A stretch of DNA of 6,050 bases, taken from the NCBI GenBank assembly GCA_030526935.1, contig JAUNBY010000201.1, forward strand, positions 1-6,050, given 5' to 3'. This DNA comes from Clostridia bacterium (GTDB lineage Bacteria > Bacillota > Clostridia > Christensenellales > Aristaeellaceae). Shown piece by piece: positions 1-6,038 of this stretch. Position 1 is the first letter of the stretch; every line of letters starts with the position of its first letter. A model generated the notes under the pieces. It did no database searches. It was given only the letters and a program-made list of their open reading frames with translations, and had not been told where the DNA came from. Made by a program: the position numbers and the translations under genes.

Positions 1-54
1 CCGGAAATGCCTGAGGGACGATATCATCAGGTCGTCATCCGCGTCATTCACCAT
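1..54 (-). CDS. cas4: Cas4 exonuclease-family adaptation protein, N-terminus only
   Basis: An open frame starts at ATG 54-52 and runs off the left edge, giving 18 codons: MVNDADDDLMISSLRHFR. The DDxLMIS-x-L-x-HF pattern is what Cas4 proteins of I-C operons show just before their first conserved cysteine, and the position directly after cas7 is where cas4 sits in this subtype. A GAGG ribosome binding site lies at 61-64, six bases before the ATG. The start overlaps the end of cas7 by 11 bases in another frame, so translation is probably coupled. Cas4 proteins are RecB-like iron-sulphur nucleases that trim and orient new spacers with Cas1-Cas2. The cysteines and nuclease residues lie outside the window, so whether the gene is intact cannot be judged. 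The identification rests on a short stretch plus gene order. Confidence 0.8.
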   Translation of the reverse strand, partial: MVNDADDDLMISSLRHFR

Positions 55-910
55 CCAGAACCTCGCATGACAGGCCTTCAAGCGATTTTACGACGACCGA
101 GCCGTCGTTAGATACCTCGACCAGGCGATGTACCCTGGCCGAAGAATACTGGCCGTTCGGGGAATTGTGCTCCCACCAGACGAGCTTGAGCACTTCCATG
201 CTGCCTCCGGGTCTGGCGCTCGTGGCGTCGTTGCGGAAAAGCGTCAACAGCGCCCGCTTGAGCTTTTGCGCGTCGGCGTCGGAAAAGCCCGTTTTTTGCG
301 CGCATTGGACGTTGATCGCGCCGAAGGTTACGTAAACGCCGTAGTCGACGCGGTGTTTGCTGCCCATCGTATCGCGCGCCTTTCTATTGGGATCCGACTG
401 GGTTTCCAGATTGACCGATTTCACGATCTGCATATCGGTTATAGATACGGGTTCGACGGAGTAGGCCGATTGTATGCTGACGGGGCCGCGAACGCCTATA
501 GACAGGGCGTCGCTTCCGGCGTCTTCGTCGTCGCCCTTTGACTTTTTATCGGATTTGATGGCGAACACCTGTCCGAAAGCGCGAACGTCGTACCATTTCT
601 TGCAGGCGGCAATTGCAAATTCTTCATTCTTCTTTTTCTTTCTCAATTCCAGAAGTTCGGGTACGGAGTCGGCGCGATCCTTGAGGGAGCGATACCTGTC
701 GTTTCTGCGGTCGTCGGACTGCACGAATATATCTTCACCCTCGTCCATAAGGCGGTTGCGAATCTTTCTTTTGAGGCATACGTCGGAAACCTCTCCCTTT
801 CCGTCGAGCGTCGTGCGCGGGCGATTGCCGTCCAGCGGGTCGCCGTTTGGGTTGGCGTTGCGCACGGAGAAAATCAGCGCGAAATCAATTTTGTTCTTCA
901 GTGCCGTCAT
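44..910 (-). CDS. cas7c: Type I-C Cascade backbone protein Cas7c (Csd2)
   Basis: 288 residues, the usual length for the Csd2/Cas7 family. Several copies of this RAMP-fold protein line up along the crRNA to form the Cascade backbone that pairs the guide with target DNA. Family hallmarks are visible: NANPNGDP at residues 18-25, DVCLKRKIRN at 43-52, KKWYDVRAFGQVF at 104-116, GVRGPVSIQ at 139-147, MGSKHRVDYGVY at 182-193 and ARPGGSMEV near 232-240. A charged Lys/Asp-rich loop (about 119-134) separates two conserved blocks. The ATG at 910 is preceded by AAGGAG at 920-925 with a 9-base spacer. The start lies inside the last 26 bases of cas8c, and the TGA stop (46-44) lies inside cas4, consistent with a coupled operon. 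No truncation or frameshift is seen. Confidence 0.96.
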   Translation of the reverse strand: MTALKNKIDFALIFSVRNANPNGDPLDGNRPRTTLDGKGEVSDVCLKRKIRNRLMDEGEDIFVQSDDRRNDRYRSLKDRADSVPELLELRKKKKNEEFAIAACKKWYDVRAFGQVFAIKSDKKSKGDDEDAGSDALSIGVRGPVSIQSAYSVEPVSITDMQIVKSVNLETQSDPNRKARDTMGSKHRVDYGVYVTFGAINVQCAQKTGFSDADAQKLKRALLTLFRNDATSARPGGSMEVLKLVWWEHNSPNGQYSSARVHRLVEVSNDGSVVVKSLEGLSCEVLDGE

Positions 911-1295
911 TTGTGATCGCTCCTTCTCTTTCTTTTTTCTGTTTAGCGGCGAGTTGATAGGCGTAGCCCTGCGCGTAGTAGCCTTCTAAAAAGCGTCCGT
1001 CGAGGGGCGAATTGTCGGAAAAGTCTATCTTCTCTCCGATCTCGTTGAGCGTGTTTGTGAATACCCAAGGCGCTTTCAGCTTGCCCAGATAGGGTATCAT
1101 CAGGTTGTTTATGCGCCGCCAGGTCTCGACGGGCCTTAATTGCATAGCCTGCATATAGCGTATGGCGTTTGTCTGCCTGGCGGATTTGTCCGCGGCCGAG
1201 TTGTCTATCATGGCCAGCGTCTCCACCTGGTTGGCGACGGCTAACAATCGTCCGTAGAGGTAGTTGCGCTCGGTTTTTTCAAGATCCAGTGCCAC
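885..1295 (-). CDS. cas11c: Cascade small subunit Cas11c, internal translation product of cas8c
   Basis: In type I-C systems the small subunit Cas11 is known to be made from an internal start near the 3' end of cas8c, in the same frame. Here the sequence AAGGAGG (1304-1310) is followed after 8 bases by GTG (1295-1293), giving a 136-residue product with the same TGA stop as cas8c. The N-terminus would be MALDLEKTERNYLYGRL, which matches the region where Cas11c of other I-C systems begins (ALD/ALN, then a YLLGRLxAV-like block). Cas11 subunits form the inner belly of Cascade and stabilise the target and displaced strands. The binding site is the most perfect one in the operon despite lying within a codon-constrained gene (codons Lys-Lys-Glu-Val), supporting real use. 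The family role is established; use of this exact start is inferred. Confidence 0.8.
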   Translation of the reverse strand: MALDLEKTERNYLYGRLLAVANQVETLAMIDNSAADKSARQTNAIRYMQAMQLRPVETWRRINNLMIPYLGKLKAPWVFTNTLNEIGEKIDFSDNSPLDGRFLEGYYAQGYAYQLAAKQKKEREGAITNDGTEEQN

Positions 1296-2750
1296 TTGGC
1301 GTACCTCCTTCTTCGTATCGTAAGCGTATTTGGCGTTCAGCGCGCAAAATATAGCGAGCGACCTCATCCATTGCCGCTTGTCCCATCCGCCGTTTCGCAA
1401 TGTATATCTAAGCGGATTGCTTACCTTATGAAAGGCGCTTTTCACTATATCGACGGGCAGAGGCCTTTTTTCGGCGATACACTGTAAAAGGCGCATATAC
1501 ATTCCCCTTATCTGCCTGGTGATGGCTTTGTCCGCCCGCGCGTCGCGGTACGCTGCTAAAACGCTTGCTTCGCCGTACAACAGTGTCGCTATCTCCCGGG
1601 GGGTCGGACTCGAGATAAAGCGCGTCGTTTTATCGTCCTGTGTCCTCTCAAGGCGCCAAACGCAGTGCGAATACCAATTTTGCAGGTTTTCGATGTATTG
1701 GCTTATCGACATCTCCTGATAATGGATTATGGACATGCGGCCGAGAGTCGCGGCTTCCAGTCCCAGTACGACTACCTGTGAAAAGTCTATATTGTCATCG
1801 TATATCAGCCTTTGGCGGTAACCCGCGAGGGACTTTGCGAGCATTTTGCCATAGGCCTCCATTGTGTCGGGCGGATCGTCCTCGTCGTCTAGAAAAAAGT
1901 TGTCGTCAAACGCGCTTTTGACAGGCGCGCCGCCGGGGGACCACATGATGACGTGAATGCCAAATCGAGAAAAACCCTGGCGATCTTTAAGCCATTTCAG
2001 GGTATTGTTGATCTTTGAGGATGCATCAAAACTCACCGAAAGCGCCTGTTCCGCATCAATAAAGCGCCCCTTGAATTTAAAGATATTATTCGTGTCATCC
2101 GCGGATATCAGCTTCGCGTTGCTGAACAGCTTTGTGTGTTTATCTTGTATCACCAACATGTCGCCTTGTATATAGCAAAGCTGTTTTTCTCTCGTCTGTG
2201 TTTCACGCAGATACTTTAGCCAACTTTTCTTGAAATCATCCCTCTCCCAAAGATAGCCTCCATCATTGCTCATTACCGTAAAGACCAGCGTCTTTTTTAC
2301 GTCTTTCTTCATAAGCTTCAATCCATGCGCCATAAGATCGCTCATCAGTTGGCATTTTTTAAGATACCAATATATGATTCGCAGGTCTTCCGGAGCGTCA
2401 TCCCGTGCGCACCACGCGCCCAATTGCTCGATATAAGGATTAAAGAACTTACTGTAAACCCTGGTTTTCCAGCAACTGTCCAGATCTCCCGCCATGTAGC
2501 GCAATTCATCGGAAAAAGGATATGGAGCGATGACGGAACTTGTTTTATTTTCCGCAGAGGACAGCGTCGGAACGACAATGCTCTGACCAAATTTATGTAT
2601 CCCGAACAATTCGCCGCGTTTGTCGAGCGTGACCAGATAGTCGGCTCTTTTCTCAGTGAAGCCCACGGGGGCGACGGGCTTGAACCCGGATGAAGGCGCG
2701 CTGCGGCTTATCCTGTCGTATGTCTCACACAGTTTCTGTGCCCAGCCCAA
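885..2750 (-). CDS. cas8c: Type I-C Cascade large subunit Cas8c (Csd1)
   Basis: About 621 residues, typical of Csd1/Cas8c, the large subunit that recognises the PAM, opens the target duplex and recruits Cas3. The frame is open upstream to an ATG at 2822, but I choose TTG 2750-2748. It gives an N-terminus MGWAQKLCETYDRIS, which resembles Cas8c starts as I recall them (M-x-W-x-QKL-x-ETYD). It is also preceded by AAGGCGGTGA at 2756-2765, nine of ten bases of the ideal ribosome binding site, five bases from the start. The 24 residues gained from ATG 2822 would overlap the conserved coding of cas5 and do not resemble the family. The C-terminal part, from residue about 486, is the small-subunit-like region, ending in the family-like EGYYAQGYAYQ. 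The gene overlaps cas5 by 26 bases and cas7 by 26 bases. It carries an internal start for Cas11c. No disruption is seen. Confidence 0.94.
   Translation of the reverse strand: MGWAQKLCETYDRISRSAPSSGFKPVAPVGFTEKRADYLVTLDKRGELFGIHKFGQSIVVPTLSSAENKTSSVIAPYPFSDELRYMAGDLDSCWKTRVYSKFFNPYIEQLGAWCARDDAPEDLRIIYWYLKKCQLMSDLMAHGLKLMKKDVKKTLVFTVMSNDGGYLWERDDFKKSWLKYLRETQTREKQLCYIQGDMLVIQDKHTKLFSNAKLISADDTNNIFKFKGRFIDAEQALSVSFDASSKINNTLKWLKDRQGFSRFGIHVIMWSPGGAPVKSAFDDNFFLDDEDDPPDTMEAYGKMLAKSLAGYRQRLIYDDNIDFSQVVVLGLEAATLGRMSIIHYQEMSISQYIENLQNWYSHCVWRLERTQDDKTTRFISSPTPREIATLLYGEASVLAAYRDARADKAITRQIRGMYMRLLQCIAEKRPLPVDIVKSAFHKVSNPLRYTLRNGGWDKRQWMRSLAIFCALNAKYAYDTKKEVRQVALDLEKTERNYLYGRLLAVANQVETLAMIDNSAADKSARQTNAIRYMQAMQLRPVETWRRINNLMIPYLGKLKAPWVFTNTLNEIGEKIDFSDNSPLDGRFLEGYYAQGYAYQLAAKQKKEREGAITNDGTEEQN
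1304..1310 (-). promoter_or_regulatory. Internal ribosome binding site for Cas11c
   Basis: AAGGAGG on the minus strand, a perfect match to the anti-Shine-Dalgarno core, eight bases upstream of GTG 1295-1293 and in the middle of the cas8c reading frame. It sets the start of the internal Cas11c product. Confidence 0.8.
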
Positions 2751-3489
2751 TCGTCTCACCGCCTTCCTCTGAAAGTTCAATGAGGGAATCCTCGCGTAAG
2801 CCCGTGAAGTTGCCTTTTCCAAAGTCCTTCATCGACATGGGGCGAATGTCCCTCTTGAGCGCCGGGTCGCATTTTTCCGGGGGCGTGAATCTGATTATGC
2901 CTCCCTTTTCCATGCGCGGACGCCAGAACCTTACCGCGAGCATATTATGTCCCGTTTCGTCGGGGTAGTCGAAGCCGTGAAACATCAGCCCGAAGTCGAG
3001 GCCGCCATCCATGCGGTCGTAGAAGCTCTCCCCCTCGCCAAATGCGCAAGGCTCTATATATCCCTGACATTCGCGCGTCCCCAGAAACACGTCCCTGCGC
3101 CCGCCCCTGTCGATCATGCGACGGGCTATGTTGTGATGCTTGTGTTCGTTGCGGTCTTCGGCCAGATTATCCCGGTTGAGGTTCCAGACGAAGTGCGCCC
3201 GCACCTGATAGCATACGTCGGATAAATACGTATATATGGACAAGTCGTTACCGGCTACCTGGTAGTTGATGGGGCGAATGTTCTTTGACTCCGTGCGTAT
3301 GGCGTTCATGACGCGCACTTCGTCTACAACCCAGATGAACGTAGGTTTCCAGTAGATGCTCTCGCAGACGCCCTTGAGCGCCTGATAGGTGGGAACCTGA
3401 TAGGAAAACTTTTCGCCGCCTGTGCGCGTTACGGGGTCGCTGAAAAGCGCATAGCGGCCACGGAGGGAAAATTCAACCTGATTTCGCAA
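2725..3489 (-). CDS. cas5c: Cas5c (Cas5d) crRNA-processing endoribonuclease and Cascade subunit
   Basis: About 254 residues. In type I-C, which lacks Cas6, Cas5c cleaves the pre-crRNA repeat and stays bound to the crRNA 5' handle. The frame could start at GTG 3513, one base overlapping the cas3 stop, but no ribosome binding site precedes that codon. TTG 3489-3487 has GAGGTG (3497-3502) seven bases upstream and yields MRNQVEFSLRGRYALFSDP, the usual Cas5c N-terminus. From this start the conserved tyrosine of ESIYWKP falls at residue 46 and the Lys-His pair of NEHKHH at 117-118. The Bacillus halodurans enzyme uses Tyr46, Lys116 and His117, so the catalytic set appears present. Other family blocks are GGEKFSYQVPTYQALKG (24-40) and VRVMNAIRTESKNIRP (58-73). 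The 3' end contains the cas8c start. If GTG 3513 is used instead, the protein has 262 residues. Confidence 0.94.
   Translation of the reverse strand: MRNQVEFSLRGRYALFSDPVTRTGGEKFSYQVPTYQALKGVCESIYWKPTFIWVVDEVRVMNAIRTESKNIRPINYQVAGNDLSIYTYLSDVCYQVRAHFVWNLNRDNLAEDRNEHKHHNIARRMIDRGGRRDVFLGTRECQGYIEPCAFGEGESFYDRMDGGLDFGLMFHGFDYPDETGHNMLAVRFWRPRMEKGGIIRFTPPEKCDPALKRDIRPMSMKDFGKGNFTGLREDSLIELSEEGGETIGLGTETV
2756..2765 (-). promoter_or_regulatory. Ribosome binding site deciding the cas8c TTG start
   Basis: AAGGCGGTGA on the minus strand differs from the ideal AAGGAGGTGA at one base and lies five bases before TTG 2750-2748, inside the coding region of cas5c. It supports TTG 2750 over the more upstream ATG 2822. 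Confidence 0.7.
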
Positions 3490-3496
3490 AATACAC

Positions 3497-3502
3497 CACC
3501 TC
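3497..3502 (-). promoter_or_regulatory. Ribosome binding site deciding the cas5c TTG start
   Basis: GAGGTG on the minus strand, seven bases before TTG 3489-3487. No comparable site precedes the alternative GTG at 3513, so this site favours the shorter protein whose first residues match the family. Confidence 0.7.
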
Positions 3503-3512
3503 GCTTTTGTCA

Positions 3513-5534
3513 CTAGTCGTATAACGGCATTTCGCCAGCTGTCAGTTTAAGCCCCAAATCCATATCGTAGAATTCGTCGCGCAGAACTGTTACGCCAGTC
3601 TCTCCAAGCTGATAAATCGCCCCCATTTCTTGAAGCTTATCGTATTTATTCGCGTAAACGTTGACAGTATAGCCCTGCAAGCGCCTTAGAATTGAGTATT
3701 CCTCGTATATGTCGTGCCGCGAGTTCAGCCTGTCGAGCAATGACGCGGCCTGCGCGTAAGGAACGACGATTGAACGAGTATTATCGTCGATTACGTGAAA
3801 CGCCTTTCCCGCCGTCTTAAACGCCTGACAAAGCACAAGTTCCGCGGCGGGGTTTTCGATTATATGAGACGCGGCGTTGCGGCCTGTCCGGTTCGTGGAC
3901 AACAGCGAGTAAAGCGATGAACCGTCTAGCGGGTAGTCGAGCAGGTCTTTGCATTCGCCGCGCTCTTTGCCAAAATAGCCGCTTACAACCTCCGGCGCGT
4001 CAAGCCGCGTCGACTCTTCAGCTAAAAGAGATAAGGCGTAGTCGGTGCAGCGCTGGCCTATTGCGACGTGGGGAATGTATCGTATATGTTCGTCCTCGAT
4101 CTTCCATATATACACCTCTCCCTTTTTTCCTTCCGGCAATTCGCCGTGCCTGTTGCACCTGCCCGCCGACTGAAGTATGCTGGGAAGCCCCGCGTAAAAC
4201 CTGACCACACAGGGAAAACTTATGTTTATGCCCGCTTCAATGAGGCTTGTGGATACGCACAAAACGGGATTTCCGTCGCGAAGCGCCCGTTTTACCCTGT
4301 CAAGCGCGTCCATCCTGTGCCTTGCGCACATGTCCGTCGTCAGGTGTACGAGTAATACGTCTTTGGAAACCATGCTTCGCGCGCTGTCGAATATAAAAGC
4401 GGCTTGGGAGCGCATATTTACGATGACGAGCGCCGCGCCGTATTCTGCCTGAAGCGAAACGGCGTCGCGGGCGGCCTGTTTCATAGACCTCGCGTGGCGG
4501 GTCTGGTCGTGGAAGCGAGTCCGGTCGAGCTGTTCAAAAAGGTGCCCGGCGTTCGAGACCATTTCAGTCGCCTCCAGGTTGAGCGCCGGTTGGGTAGCCG
4601 TGCAAAGAACCACGGTGCAGCCGAGGCAGTTTGTCAGAAATTTGACCGCCATTTCAAACAGGCGTATGCATTTGGGAGGGAGCGCCTGAATTTCGTCAAA
4701 GATAATTACGGAGTTAATCATGGACGGCATACGCCGCGCGTTGGTGTTTTCGCACCGGTAGATAGCGTTGAGGAATTGAACCACGCTCGTGAGTATTATG
4801 GGCGTTTGCCATCGCTCGGTAAGGCGCGTGTGCCTGCGGCATTCATCCTCGTCCTCGATGACGAGGTTCGCGTGATGTTCGAGAATCCCGTCGTATCCGC
4901 CCAGCGCTTCGCGAATGTCGCGCGCGTTCTGGTCGAGTATCGTGTTGAAGGGGATGACGTAGATTATTCTGTCCAGTTTATCGCGCATTGCGCGGGCGAG
5001 CGCAAAGCGCAGGCTGGACAGCGTTTTTCCGCCGCCGGTCGGAACCGTCAGGCGATATAACCTTCCCGGTTTATACGCGCAGGCCAGGCAGTCGTCTGAA
5101 ACGGACTTTCTGAGAAAGTCGATGCGCGTATCGCGGGGAAAACCGTTTAAATGCCCGTTTAAACATTCGAGCAGTTGCGCCCAGTCCGCGCTTGGAGGCT
5201 CCGATCCAAAAGGGTCTTCGTCGCGTTCAAAACAGGCCGCGTCATAGCGGTCCGCGTCAACCAGCACGCCCAGGAGTAATCTCGCAATCATCCCGCACAC
5301 AAACGCCTGATCCTTTCCCTTTGGGAAGCATTCGATCATGCGCTTAACTTCAATAACGGCTTGCTCAAACAGTTCATCGAGTTGAGAAAGCGGACATATA
5401 TCGCGCGAAAAGTGATCGACGGCTTCGTCGTAATGAATGGCGTCGGGGTTATTTTGCAGCGTCTTCATCAGGGGAGAAAAGCCCGACATGTCAATACAGT
5501 CGATCATGCCGCCGTGATGCCCCCTTACGACCAT
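3513..5534 (-). CDS. cas3: Cas3 helicase portion downstream of the premature stop
   Basis: This is the longest uninterrupted Met-initiated part of cas3, 673 residues from ATG 5534 (position 106 of the full frame). In full-frame numbering the superfamily 2 helicase motifs are all present: Walker A PTGGGKT near 270-276, motif II DEIQ at 385-388, motif III TAT at 417-419, the SLIEAGIN block at 535-542, and motif VI QSAGRCNR at 560-567. DEIQ in place of DEAH is common in I-C Cas3. Of the HD nuclease only His111-His112 and the LLLGVLVDADR segment remain. No ATG, GTG or TTG lies in frame between the TGA and this Met, and there is no convincing ribosome binding site before it. Separate translation would therefore be weak. 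If made, it would be a helicase lacking nuclease activity. Confidence 0.75.
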   Translation of the reverse strand: MVVRGHHGGMIDCIDMSGFSPLMKTLQNNPDAIHYDEAVDHFSRDICPLSQLDELFEQAVIEVKRMIECFPKGKDQAFVCGMIARLLLGVLVDADRYDAACFERDEDPFGSEPPSADWAQLLECLNGHLNGFPRDTRIDFLRKSVSDDCLACAYKPGRLYRLTVPTGGGKTLSSLRFALARAMRDKLDRIIYVIPFNTILDQNARDIREALGGYDGILEHHANLVIEDEDECRRHTRLTERWQTPIILTSVVQFLNAIYRCENTNARRMPSMINSVIIFDEIQALPPKCIRLFEMAVKFLTNCLGCTVVLCTATQPALNLEATEMVSNAGHLFEQLDRTRFHDQTRHARSMKQAARDAVSLQAEYGAALVIVNMRSQAAFIFDSARSMVSKDVLLVHLTTDMCARHRMDALDRVKRALRDGNPVLCVSTSLIEAGINISFPCVVRFYAGLPSILQSAGRCNRHGELPEGKKGEVYIWKIEDEHIRYIPHVAIGQRCTDYALSLLAEESTRLDAPEVVSGYFGKERGECKDLLDYPLDGSSLYSLLSTNRTGRNAASHIIENPAAELVLCQAFKTAGKAFHVIDDNTRSIVVPYAQAASLLDRLNSRHDIYEEYSILRRLQGYTVNVYANKYDKLQEMGAIYQLGETGVTVLRDEFYDMDLGLKLTAGEMPLYD

Positions 5535-5690
5535 GGCGATGATCTGCGCGCAAATCTTTCGGCAGGAATCCCCCGCGTACCATCGCTTCCACGCAAAGTT
5601 CGCGCCGGTCGGCGAATGAGGTACGCGGTTTTCGCCAGAGCTTCCGCCGGAGCCGCTGAACGAATCCCTTATGTATTGAGTGAATTGCCC

Positions 5691-5693
5691 TCA
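5691..5693 (-). other. Premature in-frame TGA codon in cas3
   Basis: On the minus strand the codons read His-Asp-Met-Gly-Lys-Cys-TGA-Gly-Gln-Phe. In the family the HDxGK motif continues without a break into a conserved x-x-x-F-x-x-Y-I/L helix, and that helix (QFTQYI) is present in the same frame after the stop. This is the only in-frame stop seen inside the operon's genes. Confidence 0.9.
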
Positions 5694-5856
5694 ACACTTT
5701 CCCATATCATGGATAAGGCCAATCAGCAAACAAATGGCCGATAACAGGCATCGCGCGCCTGTACGCTCGCACAACCGGCTGACGTTCAGCAAATGATCGC
5801 GTACGCTCTGCTCGCAAGAATCGCTCTGGCGCTTACGGGCAATGTCCATATACTCG

Positions 5857-5861
5857 CCTCC
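5857..5861 (-). promoter_or_regulatory. Ribosome binding site of cas3
   Basis: GGAGG on the minus strand, seven bases before ATG 5849-5847. It supports 5849 as the original cas3 start even though the reading frame from there is short. Confidence 0.8.
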
Positions 5862-5873
5862 GTTCACGATACT

Positions 5874-5882
5874 ATTATATCA
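5874..5882 (-). promoter_or_regulatory. Extended -10 promoter of the cas operon
   Basis: TGATATAAT on the minus strand is a perfect TGn-TATAAT extended -10 element, in the AT-rich stretch directly upstream of cas3. No good -35 box is seen at the usual distance, which is normal for extended -10 promoters. Transcription would start near 5867, leaving a leader of roughly 18 bases before the cas3 ATG, with GGAGG almost at its 5' end. A second, weaker candidate -10 (TATACT, 5890-5895) lies just upstream. Confidence 0.6.
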
Positions 5883-5970
5883 CAAATTCAGTATAATTAC
5901 CAGAAGAAAATATTGAACTGATTTGATTAGATTAACCTATAATAATATTTAATTGTTAAATATATAAATC

Positions 5971-6038
5971 AAAAACAACTTGCTAAGCGGCAAGGCGCCG
6001 GGTGCCCTCTGCGGCAATGTCATCAACCCAAGCAAGTT
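5971..6038 (-). terminator. Hairpin with T-run, probable terminator of an upstream minus-strand transcript
   Basis: Perfect 8-base inverted arms AACTTGCT (5977-5984) and AGCAAGTT (6031-6038) enclose a 46-base G+C-rich loop with small internal pairings (GGC/GCC, GCA/TGC) and a repeated GCGGCAA (5987-5993 and 6011-6017). On the minus strand the second arm is followed by GTTTTTGATTT, the order expected of a Rho-independent terminator. The loop is longer than in simple terminators, so it may instead be a small structured RNA end, an attenuator or a short palindromic interspersed repeat. It separates the cas operon from whatever lies to the right. Confidence 0.4.

Larger units (their letters stand above)
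3513..5849 (-). pseudogene. cas3: Cas3 nuclease-helicase, interrupted by an in-frame TGA in the HD domain
   Basis: From ATG 5849 (GGAGG at 5857-5861, 7-base spacer) to TAG 3515-3513 there is one frame of 778 positions, a normal length for I-C Cas3. It is broken only by TGA at 5691-5693 (codon 53). Cas3 is recruited to target-bound Cascade, nicks the displaced strand with its HD nuclease and then unwinds and degrades DNA. The HD residues are recognisable on both sides of the stop: His19, the HDMGK motif with His47-Asp48, then His78 (VPHSPTGA) and His111-His112 (RGHHGGMIDCI). The frame does not shift across the stop, so a single base change explains it; CGA or TCA to TGA are the simplest routes. 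Ordinary translation would release a 52-residue peptide. No other in-frame stop is seen. A sequencing error, a recent mutation, or read-through remain possible. Confidence 0.88.

Noticed and set aside
4404..5060. 218-codon plus-strand open frame (others at 474-989, 5361-5744 and elsewhere)
   Set aside because: These lie opposite conserved cas coding sequence, have unnatural composition such as phenylalanine or arginine runs, and lack ribosome binding sites. They are shadows of the minus-strand genes.
5691..5693. The cas3 TGA as a selenocysteine codon
   Set aside because: The position is not catalytic in the family, no Cas3 selenoprotein is known to me, and the bases just downstream do not form an obvious bacterial SECIS-like hairpin.
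5491..5697. 68-codon minus-strand frame over the cas3 start region, as if cas3 were frameshifted
   Set aside because: Its translation shows no HD-domain residues. The correct HD residues on both sides of the stop lie in one other frame, so no frameshift is needed.
44..5849. TGA read as tryptophan or glycine (genetic code 4 or 25)
   Set aside because: cas5c, cas8c and cas7c all end at TGA at their expected family lengths, and this is the only internal TGA in the operon, so TGA acts as a normal stop.
5888..5921. Short inverted repeat TCAGT/ACTGA as a possible operator near the promoter
   Set aside because: Only five bases per arm in AT-rich DNA, which is expected by chance.
5949..6023. 24-codon minus-strand open frame starting ATG 6023 across the hairpin
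   Set aside because: It has no ribosome binding site and runs through the palindrome and T-run into the AT-rich spacer. The frame is also open to the window edge, so chance or a longer gene's tail cannot be separated.
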